Shown here piece after piece: positions 23,845 through 31,963 of a stretch of DNA of 64,000 nt. Location: positions 90,810 through 154,809 of the forward strand of contig NZ_KB903815.1 of assembly GCF_000379825.1 (NCBI RefSeq). The letters run 5' to 3'. The DNA is from Longispora albida DSM 44784 (GTDB taxonomy: Bacteria > Actinomycetota > Actinomycetes > Mycobacteriales > Micromonosporaceae). The stretch's first letter is position 1, and every line of letters begins with the position of its first letter. Under the pieces are notes generated by a model. That model saw only the letters and a program-made list of their open reading frames with translations. It searched no databases and was not told the origin of the DNA. Both the position numbers and the translations under genes were made by a program.

Positions 23845-25734
23845 TTGTTCTCGAAGAGAACGAAGCTGGCCGCCGTCGCGACAGCATGCGCGGTGGTCCT
23901 GAGTGGACAGAGCACGGCGTCGGCGGCCACGCCGTCGAACGACATGTTCATGAACGTCGTCGCGCACGAGGACGACGACCTGCTGTTCATGAACCCGGAC
24001 ATCAGCTCGACCCTGACCGCCGGATACGACACGCTCACGGTCTTCATGACCGCAGGCCAGCTCACCGGGGTCGGCAGCAGCCAGGAACAGAAGGCCAGGA
24101 ACCGGCAGCGCGGCATCATGAACGCCTACGCCGCCATGACCGGCCTGGAGGACGGCGACCTCGACACGCAGAACGAGTGGATCGGCGACGCCTGGTCCGT
24201 CGGCGGGCGCAAGGTCGAGCGGTACGCGCTCAGCGCCCGGACCGGCGTCCAGGTCATCTTCGTCGGGCTCCGCGACGGGCTCCTCGACGACCTGTACAAC
24301 GGCGCGACGCACAACACGGTCAACACCGAGGGTGGCCTGGTCGGCTACGAGCAGGCGTACACGAAGGCCGTCGCGCTGGACGTCCTGGCCGGCATCATGA
24401 ACGCCTACAAGCCCAGCGTGATCCGGGCGCTCGACAACCACCCGGAAGACGCGCGCTACGCCACCGACGACCACGGTGACCACGTCGCCTCGGCGCACTT
24501 CACCGACAACGCCGACGACCGGTACACCGGGCTGCACGTCCGGGTGAACTACCGGACGTACAACATCAAGTACAGCGTCCACAACCTGACGGCCACCGAG
24601 GCGGCGAAGAAGAAGGCGATCTTCGACGCGTACGCGGGGCCCGGCGACAAGCACGACACCTTCGTGCCGGACACCAACTGGCTGCACACCATGCAGTACC
24701 GCTGGTCGCGCGGCACGGCCTGGGCCGGGCGGAACGCCGACGGCCGCCCGCAGGCCTTCGTCGTGCGCAACGGCAAGGTGGACACGCACTACGTGACGAT
24801 GGACGGGCAGTGGGCCACGGCCACGCTCGCCGACCCGGGCGGCCTGATCGCACCCGGCCTGGCCGTCGGCACCAACAAGGACGGCCGGCTGGAGATCATC
24901 GCCCGGCGGCTGTCCGACGACCACCTCATCTCGCTCCCGCAGATCGCGGTGAACGGGGCGTGGCGCACCTACTGGGCCGACATGGGCAGCCCGAACGCCG
25001 GCAGCAGCACGGCATCCCAGGTCGGAACCCCCACCGTCGTGTCCAACGAGGACGGGCGCATGCAGGTCTTCGTCCAGAACGGTGGCGGCGGCGTCAGCAC
25101 GATCTACCAGAACTCCCCCAACAGCGGCTGGTCGTCCTGGGTCGACCTCGGCGGCACGGCTGTCCTCGACGGGCTGTCGGCCGTGCGCGGCCCCGGCGGC
25201 CGGATCGAGGTGTTCGGCAGCACCCCGGCGAAGATCCTGCACTGGTACCAGTCGTCGCCGAACGGTGGCTTCGTCCGGAACGAGAACCTGCCGTCCGTCC
25301 GCCCGGCCAGCGCGCCGCAGGCGACCCTCAACAGCGACGGGCGCACGCAGATCGCCTACCGCGAAGAGGCCACCGGCAACATGGTGACGGCGTTCCAGAC
25401 CGTGGCCGGCGGCACGTGGAGCACGAACGTGGTGGACATCGGCGGGCACGGCGGCGTCGGCCAGCCCGCATCGGTCCTGGCCAGCGGCCGGATCTTCTAC
25501 TTCGAGCGCAACCGGGGTACCGGGGTCAGCATGACCAAGCAGAGCTCGGCCAACGGCGGGTTCACGAGCTGGACCGACATCAAGGGCACTGTTCTCGACT
25601 ATCCGGCGGCTGTGACGGCCTACGACGGGCAGGCCTTCGTGTTCACGATCGGCACGGACGCCCGCGTGTACGCCCGCTGGCAGCAGTCTCCGGGTGCCGA
25701 CGTCCCGTTCGGCCCCTGGACTCCGCTGTCCTGA
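23845..25734 (+). CDS. secreted PIG-L family deacetylase fused to a beta-propeller (PLL-like) domain
   Basis: 629 residues from TTG 23845, with GGGGAGGG upstream; ATG/GTG in the region are out of frame. A signal peptide (about 1-28, ending STASAA) precedes a PIG-L/LmbE domain (about 30-250). The first zinc motif reads AHEDDDLLF where the family has AHPDD; the second reads DDHGDHVASAHF (family H-x-D-H). The C-terminal 360 residues are six or seven similar repeats (e.g. GWSSWVDLGG, GFTSWTDIKG, GTWSTNVVDIGG), a tectonin/PLL-like propeller that binds sugars. It probably deacetylates an N-acetyl sugar outside the cell. Confidence 0.85.
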   Translation: MFSKRTKLAAVATACAVVLSGQSTASAATPSNDMFMNVVAHEDDDLLFMNPDISSTLTAGYDTLTVFMTAGQLTGVGSSQEQKARNRQRGIMNAYAAMTGLEDGDLDTQNEWIGDAWSVGGRKVERYALSARTGVQVIFVGLRDGLLDDLYNGATHNTVNTEGGLVGYEQAYTKAVALDVLAGIMNAYKPSVIRALDNHPEDARYATDDHGDHVASAHFTDNADDRYTGLHVRVNYRTYNIKYSVHNLTATEAAKKKAIFDAYAGPGDKHDTFVPDTNWLHTMQYRWSRGTAWAGRNADGRPQAFVVRNGKVDTHYVTMDGQWATATLADPGGLIAPGLAVGTNKDGRLEIIARRLSDDHLISLPQIAVNGAWRTYWADMGSPNAGSSTASQVGTPTVVSNEDGRMQVFVQNGGGGVSTIYQNSPNSGWSSWVDLGGTAVLDGLSAVRGPGGRIEVFGSTPAKILHWYQSSPNGGFVRNENLPSVRPASAPQATLNSDGRTQIAYREEATGNMVTAFQTVAGGTWSTNVVDIGGHGGVGQPASVLASGRIFYFERNRGTGVSMTKQSSANGGFTSWTDIKGTVLDYPAAVTAYDGQAFVFTIGTDARVYARWQQSPGADVPFGPWTPLS

Positions 25735-25783
25735 CCCAGGTCACGAGCGTGGATGGCATCGGGCTGCCCGGTAAGGTGGCCCG

Positions 25784-27169
25784 ATGCCGTTCCTGACGTC
25801 TCAGCGCTACAAGCCGTTCGCCCTGGCCGGGCTGGTGGTGGCTGGCGCCGCTGGCCTGATCGAGGCCGCCCAGGAGAACTCGGCCAACGGCCTGCGCGCG
25901 TTCCTCGCCGCCGCCATCGGCTGGGCGATCATCGGCCTGGCCCTCAGCCTGCCGGGCCTGACGGTGCGGGGGCTGGTGATCGGCGGGTTCTTCGTCGGGG
26001 CGGGCATCCTGAGCTGGTCTTTCAGCGAGCAGCCAGCCGTGGTGTGGGGCCTGCTGGCCGCCGAGGGCGCGGTGTTCGCGGCGTGGACGTTCCCCTGGCT
26101 GCGTGACCTGGCGAAACTCCCGAAGCTCGGCGCGGCGTGGCTCGGCCTCGCCTACTGGATCCTCGGCACGTTCGGCGCGCTGTTCGGCCTGGCGTGGAAG
26201 GTCAGCGCCCAGCGCGTCGTGTACGGGGGCCTGTTCGTCCTCGGCGCCCTCGCGGTCCTCGCCGTGATCAGGAAGACGCGCAAGGACCCGACGCCGGCCA
26301 TCGCGGCGGCGTTCCTGATCGCGCTCGGGCTGCTGCTGCTGGCCGGCTCCGGCAACGCCCTCGATGACCTGCACGCCGTCCCCGAGACGGCCTGGGGCCG
26401 GAAGATGGAACTGCGCTTCTGGGGCGGGCCAGGGTTCCTGTACCACCCGAACTCGATCGCGCTCATCTCCGTGCTCGTCGCGCTGCGGATCGCGCCAGAC
26501 AAGGCTTTCGCGGCCTGGCAGCGGTACGGGGCCCTCGCGACGTCGTTCCTGATGCTCCTGCTCGTCACGTCCCGTACGGCGTGGGGCTTCGCGCTCGCTG
26601 CGGCACTGGTGCACGCGTTCTTCGAGTTCCGGAAGTCGCTGCTGCGAACCCTCGTGCCGTTCGTGCTGCTCGCCGCGCTGATGATGGGCTCCGGCGGCCC
26701 GCAGTGGCTCGTCTACAACCGGTACCCGAACGCGACCGGCGGCTCCGACCTCACCAGCGGCCGCACGGAGACCTGGAAGCAGGTCGTCCGGGACTTCAAG
26801 GCCGACTCGCTCGGCGAGAAGCTCTTCGGTAACTCCCACGACGCGCGCGGCACGGTCACCCGCAAGAACGCCGTCGAGGACCCCAACGTCAAGCCGCCCA
26901 AGCTCACCACGGACAACGCGTTCTTCGGGGCGCTCCGCCGTGGCGGCATCCTCGGCGTCCTCGCCTTCCTCGGCGGCCTGGGCCTGCTCCTCTGGCACGC
27001 CACACGCCGCCGGGCCGCCCGCTGGTTCACGATCACCGCCATCGCCGCCGTCCCGACGATCGCCACGTCCGACTGGCTCCTCGGCGGCACGGGCGGCACG
27101 CTCTGGATCCTCCTCCTCGCGGCGGAGTCCTGGCAGCAGTACGGAACGCCGGCCGAGACGGATAACTGA
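25784..27169 (+). CDS. O-antigen ligase/polymerase-like membrane protein (Wzy/WaaL type)
   Basis: 461 residues from ATG 25784. About 11-12 hydrophobic spans with one larger outside loop (about 310-385) that contains GGSDLTSGRTETWKQVV, the 'SGR-x-x-x-W' pattern of the Wzy_C/O-antigen ligase family, and the preceding TSRTAWGFAL. Such proteins polymerise or ligate undecaprenyl-linked glycans at the outer face. It follows the flippase and the PIG-L protein on the same strand, supporting a polysaccharide pathway. Polymerase versus ligase cannot be told from sequence. Confidence 0.82.
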   Translation: MPFLTSQRYKPFALAGLVVAGAAGLIEAAQENSANGLRAFLAAAIGWAIIGLALSLPGLTVRGLVIGGFFVGAGILSWSFSEQPAVVWGLLAAEGAVFAAWTFPWLRDLAKLPKLGAAWLGLAYWILGTFGALFGLAWKVSAQRVVYGGLFVLGALAVLAVIRKTRKDPTPAIAAAFLIALGLLLLAGSGNALDDLHAVPETAWGRKMELRFWGGPGFLYHPNSIALISVLVALRIAPDKAFAAWQRYGALATSFLMLLLVTSRTAWGFALAAALVHAFFEFRKSLLRTLVPFVLLAALMMGSGGPQWLVYNRYPNATGGSDLTSGRTETWKQVVRDFKADSLGEKLFGNSHDARGTVTRKNAVEDPNVKPPKLTTDNAFFGALRRGGILGVLAFLGGLGLLLWHATRRRAARWFTITAIAAVPTIATSDWLLGGTGGTLWILLLAAESWQQYGTPAETDN

Positions 27170-27198
27170 AACAAACGAAAGCTGCTTGCGTTTGTTTC
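27168..27198. promoter_or_regulatory. inverted repeat overlapping the Wzy stop, upstream of the HTH gene
   Basis: GAAACAAACG (27168-27177) and CGTTTGTTTC (27189-27198) are exact complements with an 11-nt loop. It begins inside the Wzy stop codon and ends 23 bp before the HTH gene. It may be the Wzy terminator or an autoregulatory operator for the HTH protein; the A/T-rich composition is unusual here. Confidence 0.5.
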
Positions 27199-27220
27199 GT
27201 TTGAGTGTGACCCTTGGGGC

Positions 27221-27688
27221 ATGGCGATGACGCTGAAGCAGACTGCTGAAGAGCTGTCCCGGGCCGCCGCCGACCCGGACAGTACTGCCCGAGCGGCACT
27301 GGCCGGACTAGTCGGGCTCGCAGAGATCGCGCCGTCCGACGGCGCGCAGCTGGTCTTTCGCGATGGCCGGTCCGTCGAACTCCTGCCCGACATGGTGGAC
27401 CTGCTTCACCACGCGGCCCGGGCGCTGACACGTGGCGAAGGCTTGTACTTCGGGGTGCTCGCCCGTGAGCTCACGACGAGTGCCGCGGCCGAAATCCTCG
27501 ACGTCTCCCGCCCCACCCTGGTAGGGCTTCTCGACGACGGCAAGATCCCGTCTCGCAAAGTCGGTACACATCGGAGAGTGATGCTGAAGGACGTCCTCGA
27601 CTACAAGGCGCGGCAGCACAAGGAGCGCGTGGAAGCCTACGTGGAATTCATGACCTACATGGATGACCACGGCTTCGACGAGGACTGA
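27221..27688 (+). CDS. excisionase-type helix-turn-helix protein (antitoxin-like)
   Basis: 155 residues from ATG 27221. An N-terminal helical and beta region (about 1-75) precedes a MerR/excisionase-type HTH: LTTSAAAEILDVSRPTLVGL ... GKIPSRKVGTHRRVML (about 84-125), then KDVLDYKARQHKERVEAYVE. This is the layout of antitoxins that pair with PIN toxins in actinobacteria, where the toxin follows directly. Here the next ORF (27736) is only 57 residues and is not PIN-like, so the antitoxin may be an orphan or the partner may be new. Confidence 0.8.
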   Translation: MAMTLKQTAEELSRAAADPDSTARAALAGLVGLAEIAPSDGAQLVFRDGRSVELLPDMVDLLHHAARALTRGEGLYFGVLARELTTSAAAEILDVSRPTLVGLLDDGKIPSRKVGTHRRVMLKDVLDYKARQHKERVEAYVEFMTYMDDHGFDED

Positions 27689-27735
27689 ACGGTAGACAGT
27701 TTCTCTGCTGGGCTGCTGACCAAGCGCCGGAGGCG

Positions 27736-27909
27736 GTGAAAACGGTCTTTGGCCAGCAGGTCGAGTATTGGGCCAAGCGCGGCCAGCTGTCTGATGAGGA
27801 CGCGGCCGATCGGGTGATCGAGGCTGTGGAGAAGGCCGGGGCTGGCCGGTTCGGGTTCCTGCTCCGGACCGACCAGCGTTTCCGGGTCTGGTCACTCGGC
27901 GGCGAGTGA
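27736..27909 (+). CDS. small protein after the HTH gene, 57 aa
   Basis: GTG 27736 to TGA 27909, preceded by GGAGG at a short spacing. It starts MKTVFGQQVEYWAKRGQLSD and ends RFGFLLRTDQRFRVWSLGGE. It has a helical first half and a short beta-rich end, acidic and with several aromatics; no signal peptide or span. It lies 47 bp after the antitoxin-like gene on the same strand, so the two may be an operon. No known toxin family is recognised. It could also be the tail of a decayed gene. Confidence 0.5.
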   Translation: MKTVFGQQVEYWAKRGQLSDEDAADRVIEAVEKAGAGRFGFLLRTDQRFRVWSLGGE

Positions 27910-27914
27910 GCCGG

Positions 27915-28382
27915 TCAGTTCACCGGGGTGAGCTGCCAGCGGGAGGTTGAGCTGCCGTTGCAGGGGGTGGCGGTGACCGTGCCGCCGATGGTGGTGGCGA
28001 GGCACTGGGTCGTCAGGTCGTTCTGGAGCATGTAGTGGCCGCTCTCGTCCACGATGGCCGTCCAGGTCTGGCCGTCGCGGTTGTCGCACTTGTGGGTGCC
28101 GATCCGGTTCTCGCCGTCGTAGCCGGTGACGCAGATGTTGCGCGTCGCGCCGGCGAGAGCCACGGAGTCGCCCTGCTCGACGAGCTGCCAGAGCTGGCGG
28201 CGGTTGCCCTGTTCGCAGGGCGTGAGGACGGTGGCCTTCTGGTCGGGCGCGTACTCGAGGCACAGCGCGCTGTCCATGTTGCGCACCGTGAACGAGTTGT
28301 CGGGGATCGCCGCAGCGGCGGGTACTGCGAAGCCGGCGGCGGAGACACCGCACACGACGGCCAGGGCACGATAGGCAAACAT
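27915..28382 (-). CDS. secreted ricin-type beta-trefoil lectin
   Basis: 155 residues from ATG 28382. A signal peptide (about 1-25, ending AVPAAAA) precedes a trefoil of about 125 residues with QxW-type repeats: RRQLWQLVEQGD, GQTWTAIVDESG and SSTSRWQLTPVN, and four to six cysteines likely in disulfides (LCLEYAP, TPCEQG, ICVTGYDG, QCLATTI). Such domains bind galactose- or xylose-type sugars. No catalytic domain is attached. It lies in the surface-glycan region, next to the GT4 gene (5 bp after its stop, same strand). Confidence 0.88.
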   Translation of the reverse strand: MFAYRALAVVCGVSAAGFAVPAAAAIPDNSFTVRNMDSALCLEYAPDQKATVLTPCEQGNRRQLWQLVEQGDSVALAGATRNICVTGYDGENRIGTHKCDNRDGQTWTAIVDESGHYMLQNDLTTQCLATTIGGTVTATPCNGSSTSRWQLTPVN

Positions 28383-28387
28383 GCCAG

Positions 28388-29524
28388 CTAACGTACCATT
28401 TGCACCTTTTCGTAGATGTTCAGCAGCTGGCTGAGCACGACCTCCGGGGTGAAGGTGCGCAGGTACCGGTCGCGGGCGCGTTCCGTGAGGGCCGGAGCCT
28501 CGGCTGCCGCCTGCTGGAGGCCGGCGGCGAGGGCCTGCGGGGTGGGTTCGACGACCCAGCCGGCGTCGCCGATCAGGTACGGGATGCCGCCCATCGCGGT
28601 ACCGAGGACGGGCCGGCCGACGGCGAGGGACTCGATGATCACGGTCGGGAGCGGGTCGAGCCAGGTGGACGGGACGATCAGGGCTGCCGTGGCGCGCCTC
28701 GCCTCGCGTACAGAATCCTGGTCCTGCTGGCCGAGGTACTCCACGCCCGGAGCCGAAGCGACGCGGTCACGGAGCGGGCCATCCCCGATGACCGTGAGTG
28801 TCCCGGCCGGCTGCTTGGCCCAGGCGTCGAGCAGCAGCCCGATGCCCTTCTCCTCCGTGAGCCTGCCGACGAACAGGAAGCCCTGACCAGGATCGGCAGA
28901 CATGCCCGGGTCGGCGATCGAGTTGGGCTTGACCGTGATCTGGTCCTCGCGGATGCCCAGGGTCAGCAGGTGCTCGGCGATCGCCGGGGTCAGCGCGATG
29001 AACTGGTCGAGGCTCCGCCACGTGCCACGGTGCGCGGCGATCGTGCTGGCCATGACGATGCTCTGCGCCTTCGAGCCGCGGTAGCAGGAGTGCTGGATCG
29101 CCGGGTACGGGAAAGCCTTGCCCAGGCAGTCCTTGCAGATGTGCCCGTCGCGGAAGTAGAGGCCGTTCGCGCAGCTCTGCCGGTAGTTGTGGACGGTCTG
29201 CACGACCGGAACGCCGTACTTGTGCGCCGTCCGCACCACCCACGGCGACAGCAGCGGGTAGGGGTTGTGCAGGTGCAGCACGTCCGGGCGCTCGCGCTCG
29301 ATCAGGGCGGCCAGCTCGCGCTGCGCCCGGGGCGCGTACAGCGGGGAGACCGGCAGCAGCACCTTCTCGCTCTTCGGCAGCGTCGGGATCTCGTCCGAGC
29401 TGCGCTGGAACGGGACGACCTCGACACCGGCCGCGGTGAGCTGGCGGATGTCGCTGTCCACGATCGTGTTCTCGCCGGACGGCTGCGCTGACGAGTACCG
29501 GTTGTGCGCGATGACGACCTTCAC
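28388..29524 (-). CDS. glycosyltransferase family 4 protein
   Basis: 378 residues from GTG 29524 (VKVVIAHNRYSSAQPSGENT); a TTG three codons earlier is also possible. GT-B fold: N-terminal VDSDIRQLTAAGVEVVPF and DVLHLHNPYPLLSPWVV, a Cys pair region (CKDCLGKAFPYPAIQHSC), then the C-terminal donor domain with FLFVGRLTEEKGIGLLLDAW, VIGDGPL and the E-x7-E motif in PSTWLDPLPTVIIESLAVGR. It would transfer a sugar from a nucleotide donor in glycan assembly. The donor is unknown. It is divergent from nothing; the upstream neighbour is the glycosylase gene on the same strand, 14 bp away. Confidence 0.9.
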   Translation of the reverse strand: MKVVIAHNRYSSAQPSGENTIVDSDIRQLTAAGVEVVPFQRSSDEIPTLPKSEKVLLPVSPLYAPRAQRELAALIERERPDVLHLHNPYPLLSPWVVRTAHKYGVPVVQTVHNYRQSCANGLYFRDGHICKDCLGKAFPYPAIQHSCYRGSKAQSIVMASTIAAHRGTWRSLDQFIALTPAIAEHLLTLGIREDQITVKPNSIADPGMSADPGQGFLFVGRLTEEKGIGLLLDAWAKQPAGTLTVIGDGPLRDRVASAPGVEYLGQQDQDSVREARRATAALIVPSTWLDPLPTVIIESLAVGRPVLGTAMGGIPYLIGDAGWVVEPTPQALAAGLQQAAAEAPALTERARDRYLRTFTPEVVLSQLLNIYEKVQMVR

Positions 29525-29537
29525 GCGGTTCAACGTA

Positions 29538-30389
29538 TCAACGCACGAGTTTCGACAGGCGGCGGTCCGCCAGCGGTTTGCCTTTCGTCTGGCACGTCGG
29601 GCAGTACTGGAGGTTCGACGTCGCGAACGACACCTCGCGGATCGTGTCCCCGCACACCGGGCACGGCAGCCCGGTCCGGCCGTGGACGCGCAGCCCGGCC
29701 CGCTTCTCGGCCTTCAGCGTCGCCGCCTGCTGGCCGGTCGTCTTCTCGACGGCGTGCCGGAGGATGTCCTGCGTCGCCTCGTACAGCGCGTGCAGCTGGT
29801 CGCCGGTCAGCTTGCCAGCGATCGCGAACGGCGACAGCTTCGCCAGGTGCAGGATCTCGTCCGAGTAGGCGTTGCCGATGCCCGCGATGACTCTCTGATC
29901 GGTCAGTACCCCTTTGACCTGGGCGTTCTTCTTGATCAGTTCGGTGAAGCCCGCCTCGTCGATGGTCAGGGCATCCGGGCCGAGGGTGCGGACGAACTCG
30001 ATCTCCTGCGGGTCGGAGACGACATAGAAAGCCAACCGCTTCTGTGTACCGGCCTCAGTCAGGTCGAACCCCGACCCGTCACTCAGCCGCACCCGCACAG
30101 CGATCGGCCCCCGGCCCGGCTTCAGCGGCGCCGGGCTGAGCTCCTCGCGATAGTGCAGCCAGCCGGCCCGGGACAGGTGCGTGACAGCGTGCAGCCCGCC
30201 GATCGTCATGTCGAGGTACTTGCCGACCTGGCCAGCCGTCACCAGCGGCTGCCCCTCCAGCGCCGTCACAGGCGGGGAGTAGGTCTTCAGCGCGCTCAGC
30301 GCGACGATCTCGACCCGGGTCACGGTCAGCCCGGCCGCGCGCTCCCGCAGGTACGCGGCGAGCGCCGCCACCTCCGGCAACTCGGGCAC
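29538..30389 (-). CDS. Fpg/Nei family DNA glycosylase
   Basis: 283 residues from ATG 30389. It begins MPELPEVAALAAYLRERAAG: after Met removal the N-terminal Pro and Glu3 are the catalytic residues. The H2TH region GVLTDQRVIAGIGNAYSDEI is present, and a zinc finger (C-P-V-C ... C-P-T-C) closes the C-terminus. These enzymes remove oxidised bases with AP-lyase activity. It is the odd member in the glycan region, with no clear link to it. It starts 29 bp from the divergent DUF2142 gene. Confidence 0.94.
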   Translation of the reverse strand: MPELPEVAALAAYLRERAAGLTVTRVEIVALSALKTYSPPVTALEGQPLVTAGQVGKYLDMTIGGLHAVTHLSRAGWLHYREELSPAPLKPGRGPIAVRVRLSDGSGFDLTEAGTQKRLAFYVVSDPQEIEFVRTLGPDALTIDEAGFTELIKKNAQVKGVLTDQRVIAGIGNAYSDEILHLAKLSPFAIAGKLTGDQLHALYEATQDILRHAVEKTTGQQAATLKAEKRAGLRVHGRTGLPCPVCGDTIREVSFATSNLQYCPTCQTKGKPLADRRLSKLVR

Positions 30390-30418
30390 TCCCCGAGCGT
30401 ATCGGTACGCTGCTCCCC

Positions 30419-31924
30419 ATGCGTCGGGTCTGGCTGCTCGCCTTCCTCGGATATCTGCTGCTCGGCTCGGCCTGGGCGGCGGGTGTTCCCGTCAACGGCA
30501 CGTACGACGAGATCCAGCACATTCCCCGGGCGTACTCCGTGGTCACCGGCCAGCTCGTCCTCGACGGGTACCACGTCGAGGCCCCGGCCAGCCTGCTGCC
30601 GCACAACGACTACCTCACCTGCCTGGATCAGAAGAGGCTCGCGGCGAGCTGCCAGACCCCGCCGCCCGCCGCCGGTACCGCCGCTGGTGACGCCACGGTC
30701 AAGGTGTACAGCGCCGCGGCACGGTACAGCCCGGTCTACTACGCGGTCGTGGGCCTGCCGCTGCTCGTCAGCCCGGATCTGGACGGCATCATCGCCGCGC
30801 GGGTCCTGTCGGCAGCGTTGTCGGCGGCGCTGCTCGCGACGGCGCTGGCGATCGCGTGGCGGCTCCGCAACAGGTACCTGGTCGGCGGCCTGCTGCTCGT
30901 CTCGACGCCGATGATGATGAACCTGGCCGGCTCGGTGAACCCGAACGGCCTGGAGATCGCGGCCGGCGTCCTGGCCTGGGTGAGCCTCCTGGCCATCGTG
31001 CGCGGCGAAGGAGCCCCGGGACGGCTGCTGCTCTGGTCGGCCGGGGTCAGCGGCGCCCTGCTGCTCACCGTCCGGCACCTGGGCCCGGTGCTGCTCGGCA
31101 TCATCGTGCTCGCCTGCCTGGTCTTCGCGAAGCGCGGCCGGATCCGTGAACTCCTGAGGAACAACGGGTTCCGCTGGCTGCTCGGCGGCCTGGCCATCGC
31201 GGCACTGCTCGGTGCACTGTGGATGGTTGTCTCCTCGGTCAACACGCTGCCCGACGACACGAAACGCGCCGCGCATCTTTCGCTCTCGCAAACCGTTGAG
31301 CAGATCGTGCGGATCCGCACCCCGTTCTACCTGAACCAGGTGGTCGGCCAGTTCAGCTACGGCGAGCTGACCCTGCCGGGCTGGGCGATCCTGGGCTGGT
31401 ACGCGTTCGTGGCGGCGCTGGCCATCCCGGCGTTCCTGTACGCGGGCCGCCGATACCAGCTCGCCTGGCTGGGCACCGCCGCCGCCTGCTTCGCCGTCCT
31501 CGCCGCGCTGGAGCTGTACTTCGTGCCGAAGGTCGGCTGGTACTCCCACGGCAGGTACGCGATGCCGGCCGGCCTCGGCCTGGTGATACTGGCCGCGTTC
31601 ACCAAGGGACTCCCCGGTGACCTAGCTGTACGGTTCACCCGGATGGTTGCCCTTGTTACCGGATTGCTGCACATCTACGCCGTGATGGAGGTGACCCTCC
31701 GTTATCGTGAGCAGGTTACGTCGATGCCGTCACCGGCGTACGCTTTCTGCGCCGGGACAGCGGGAGTGCTGCTTCTCGGCGCGGTCGCGTGGATCGGCGT
31801 CACAGGAACGGGCGTCGCGAGGATCGGCGGAAGTTCGCAACCGACCCCGACTCGACGCGACCCGGACACACCGAATAATGTCGGCCGGTCGTCAGAAGAC
31901 GAGGCGGGGGCCGTGGCACACTAG
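30419..31924 (+). CDS. DUF2142 family polytopic membrane protein
   Basis: 501 residues from ATG 30419. An N-terminal span is followed by an outside loop with NGTYDEIQHIPRAYSVVTGQ (the conserved 'DE-x-x-H' pattern) and a Cys pair, then about ten more spans and a Ser/Pro/Asp-rich cytosolic tail. DUF2142 proteins resemble GT-C glycosyltransferases and occur in actinobacterial surface-polysaccharide clusters; the acidic loop would be catalytic. Followed 39 bp later by the sugar transferase gene. Confidence 0.85.
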   Translation: MRRVWLLAFLGYLLLGSAWAAGVPVNGTYDEIQHIPRAYSVVTGQLVLDGYHVEAPASLLPHNDYLTCLDQKRLAASCQTPPPAAGTAAGDATVKVYSAAARYSPVYYAVVGLPLLVSPDLDGIIAARVLSAALSAALLATALAIAWRLRNRYLVGGLLLVSTPMMMNLAGSVNPNGLEIAAGVLAWVSLLAIVRGEGAPGRLLLWSAGVSGALLLTVRHLGPVLLGIIVLACLVFAKRGRIRELLRNNGFRWLLGGLAIAALLGALWMVVSSVNTLPDDTKRAAHLSLSQTVEQIVRIRTPFYLNQVVGQFSYGELTLPGWAILGWYAFVAALAIPAFLYAGRRYQLAWLGTAAACFAVLAALELYFVPKVGWYSHGRYAMPAGLGLVILAAFTKGLPGDLAVRFTRMVALVTGLLHIYAVMEVTLRYREQVTSMPSPAYAFCAGTAGVLLLGAVAWIGVTGTGVARIGGSSQPTPTRRDPDTPNNVGRSSEDEAGAVAH

Positions 31925-31963
31925 GGGAGCCGTGAGCAGCAGACTGCCGGAGGGCCTGTTGAG

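Noticed and set aside
23788-25449. 553-codon minus-strand frame opposite the PIG-L gene
   Set aside because: Val/Arg/Asp-rich shadow; the plus strand has a signal peptide, zinc motifs and propeller repeats.
28400-29491. 363-codon plus-strand frame opposite the GT4 gene
   Set aside because: Antisense shadow with Arg/Val/Asp-rich content; the minus strand has full GT-B motifs.
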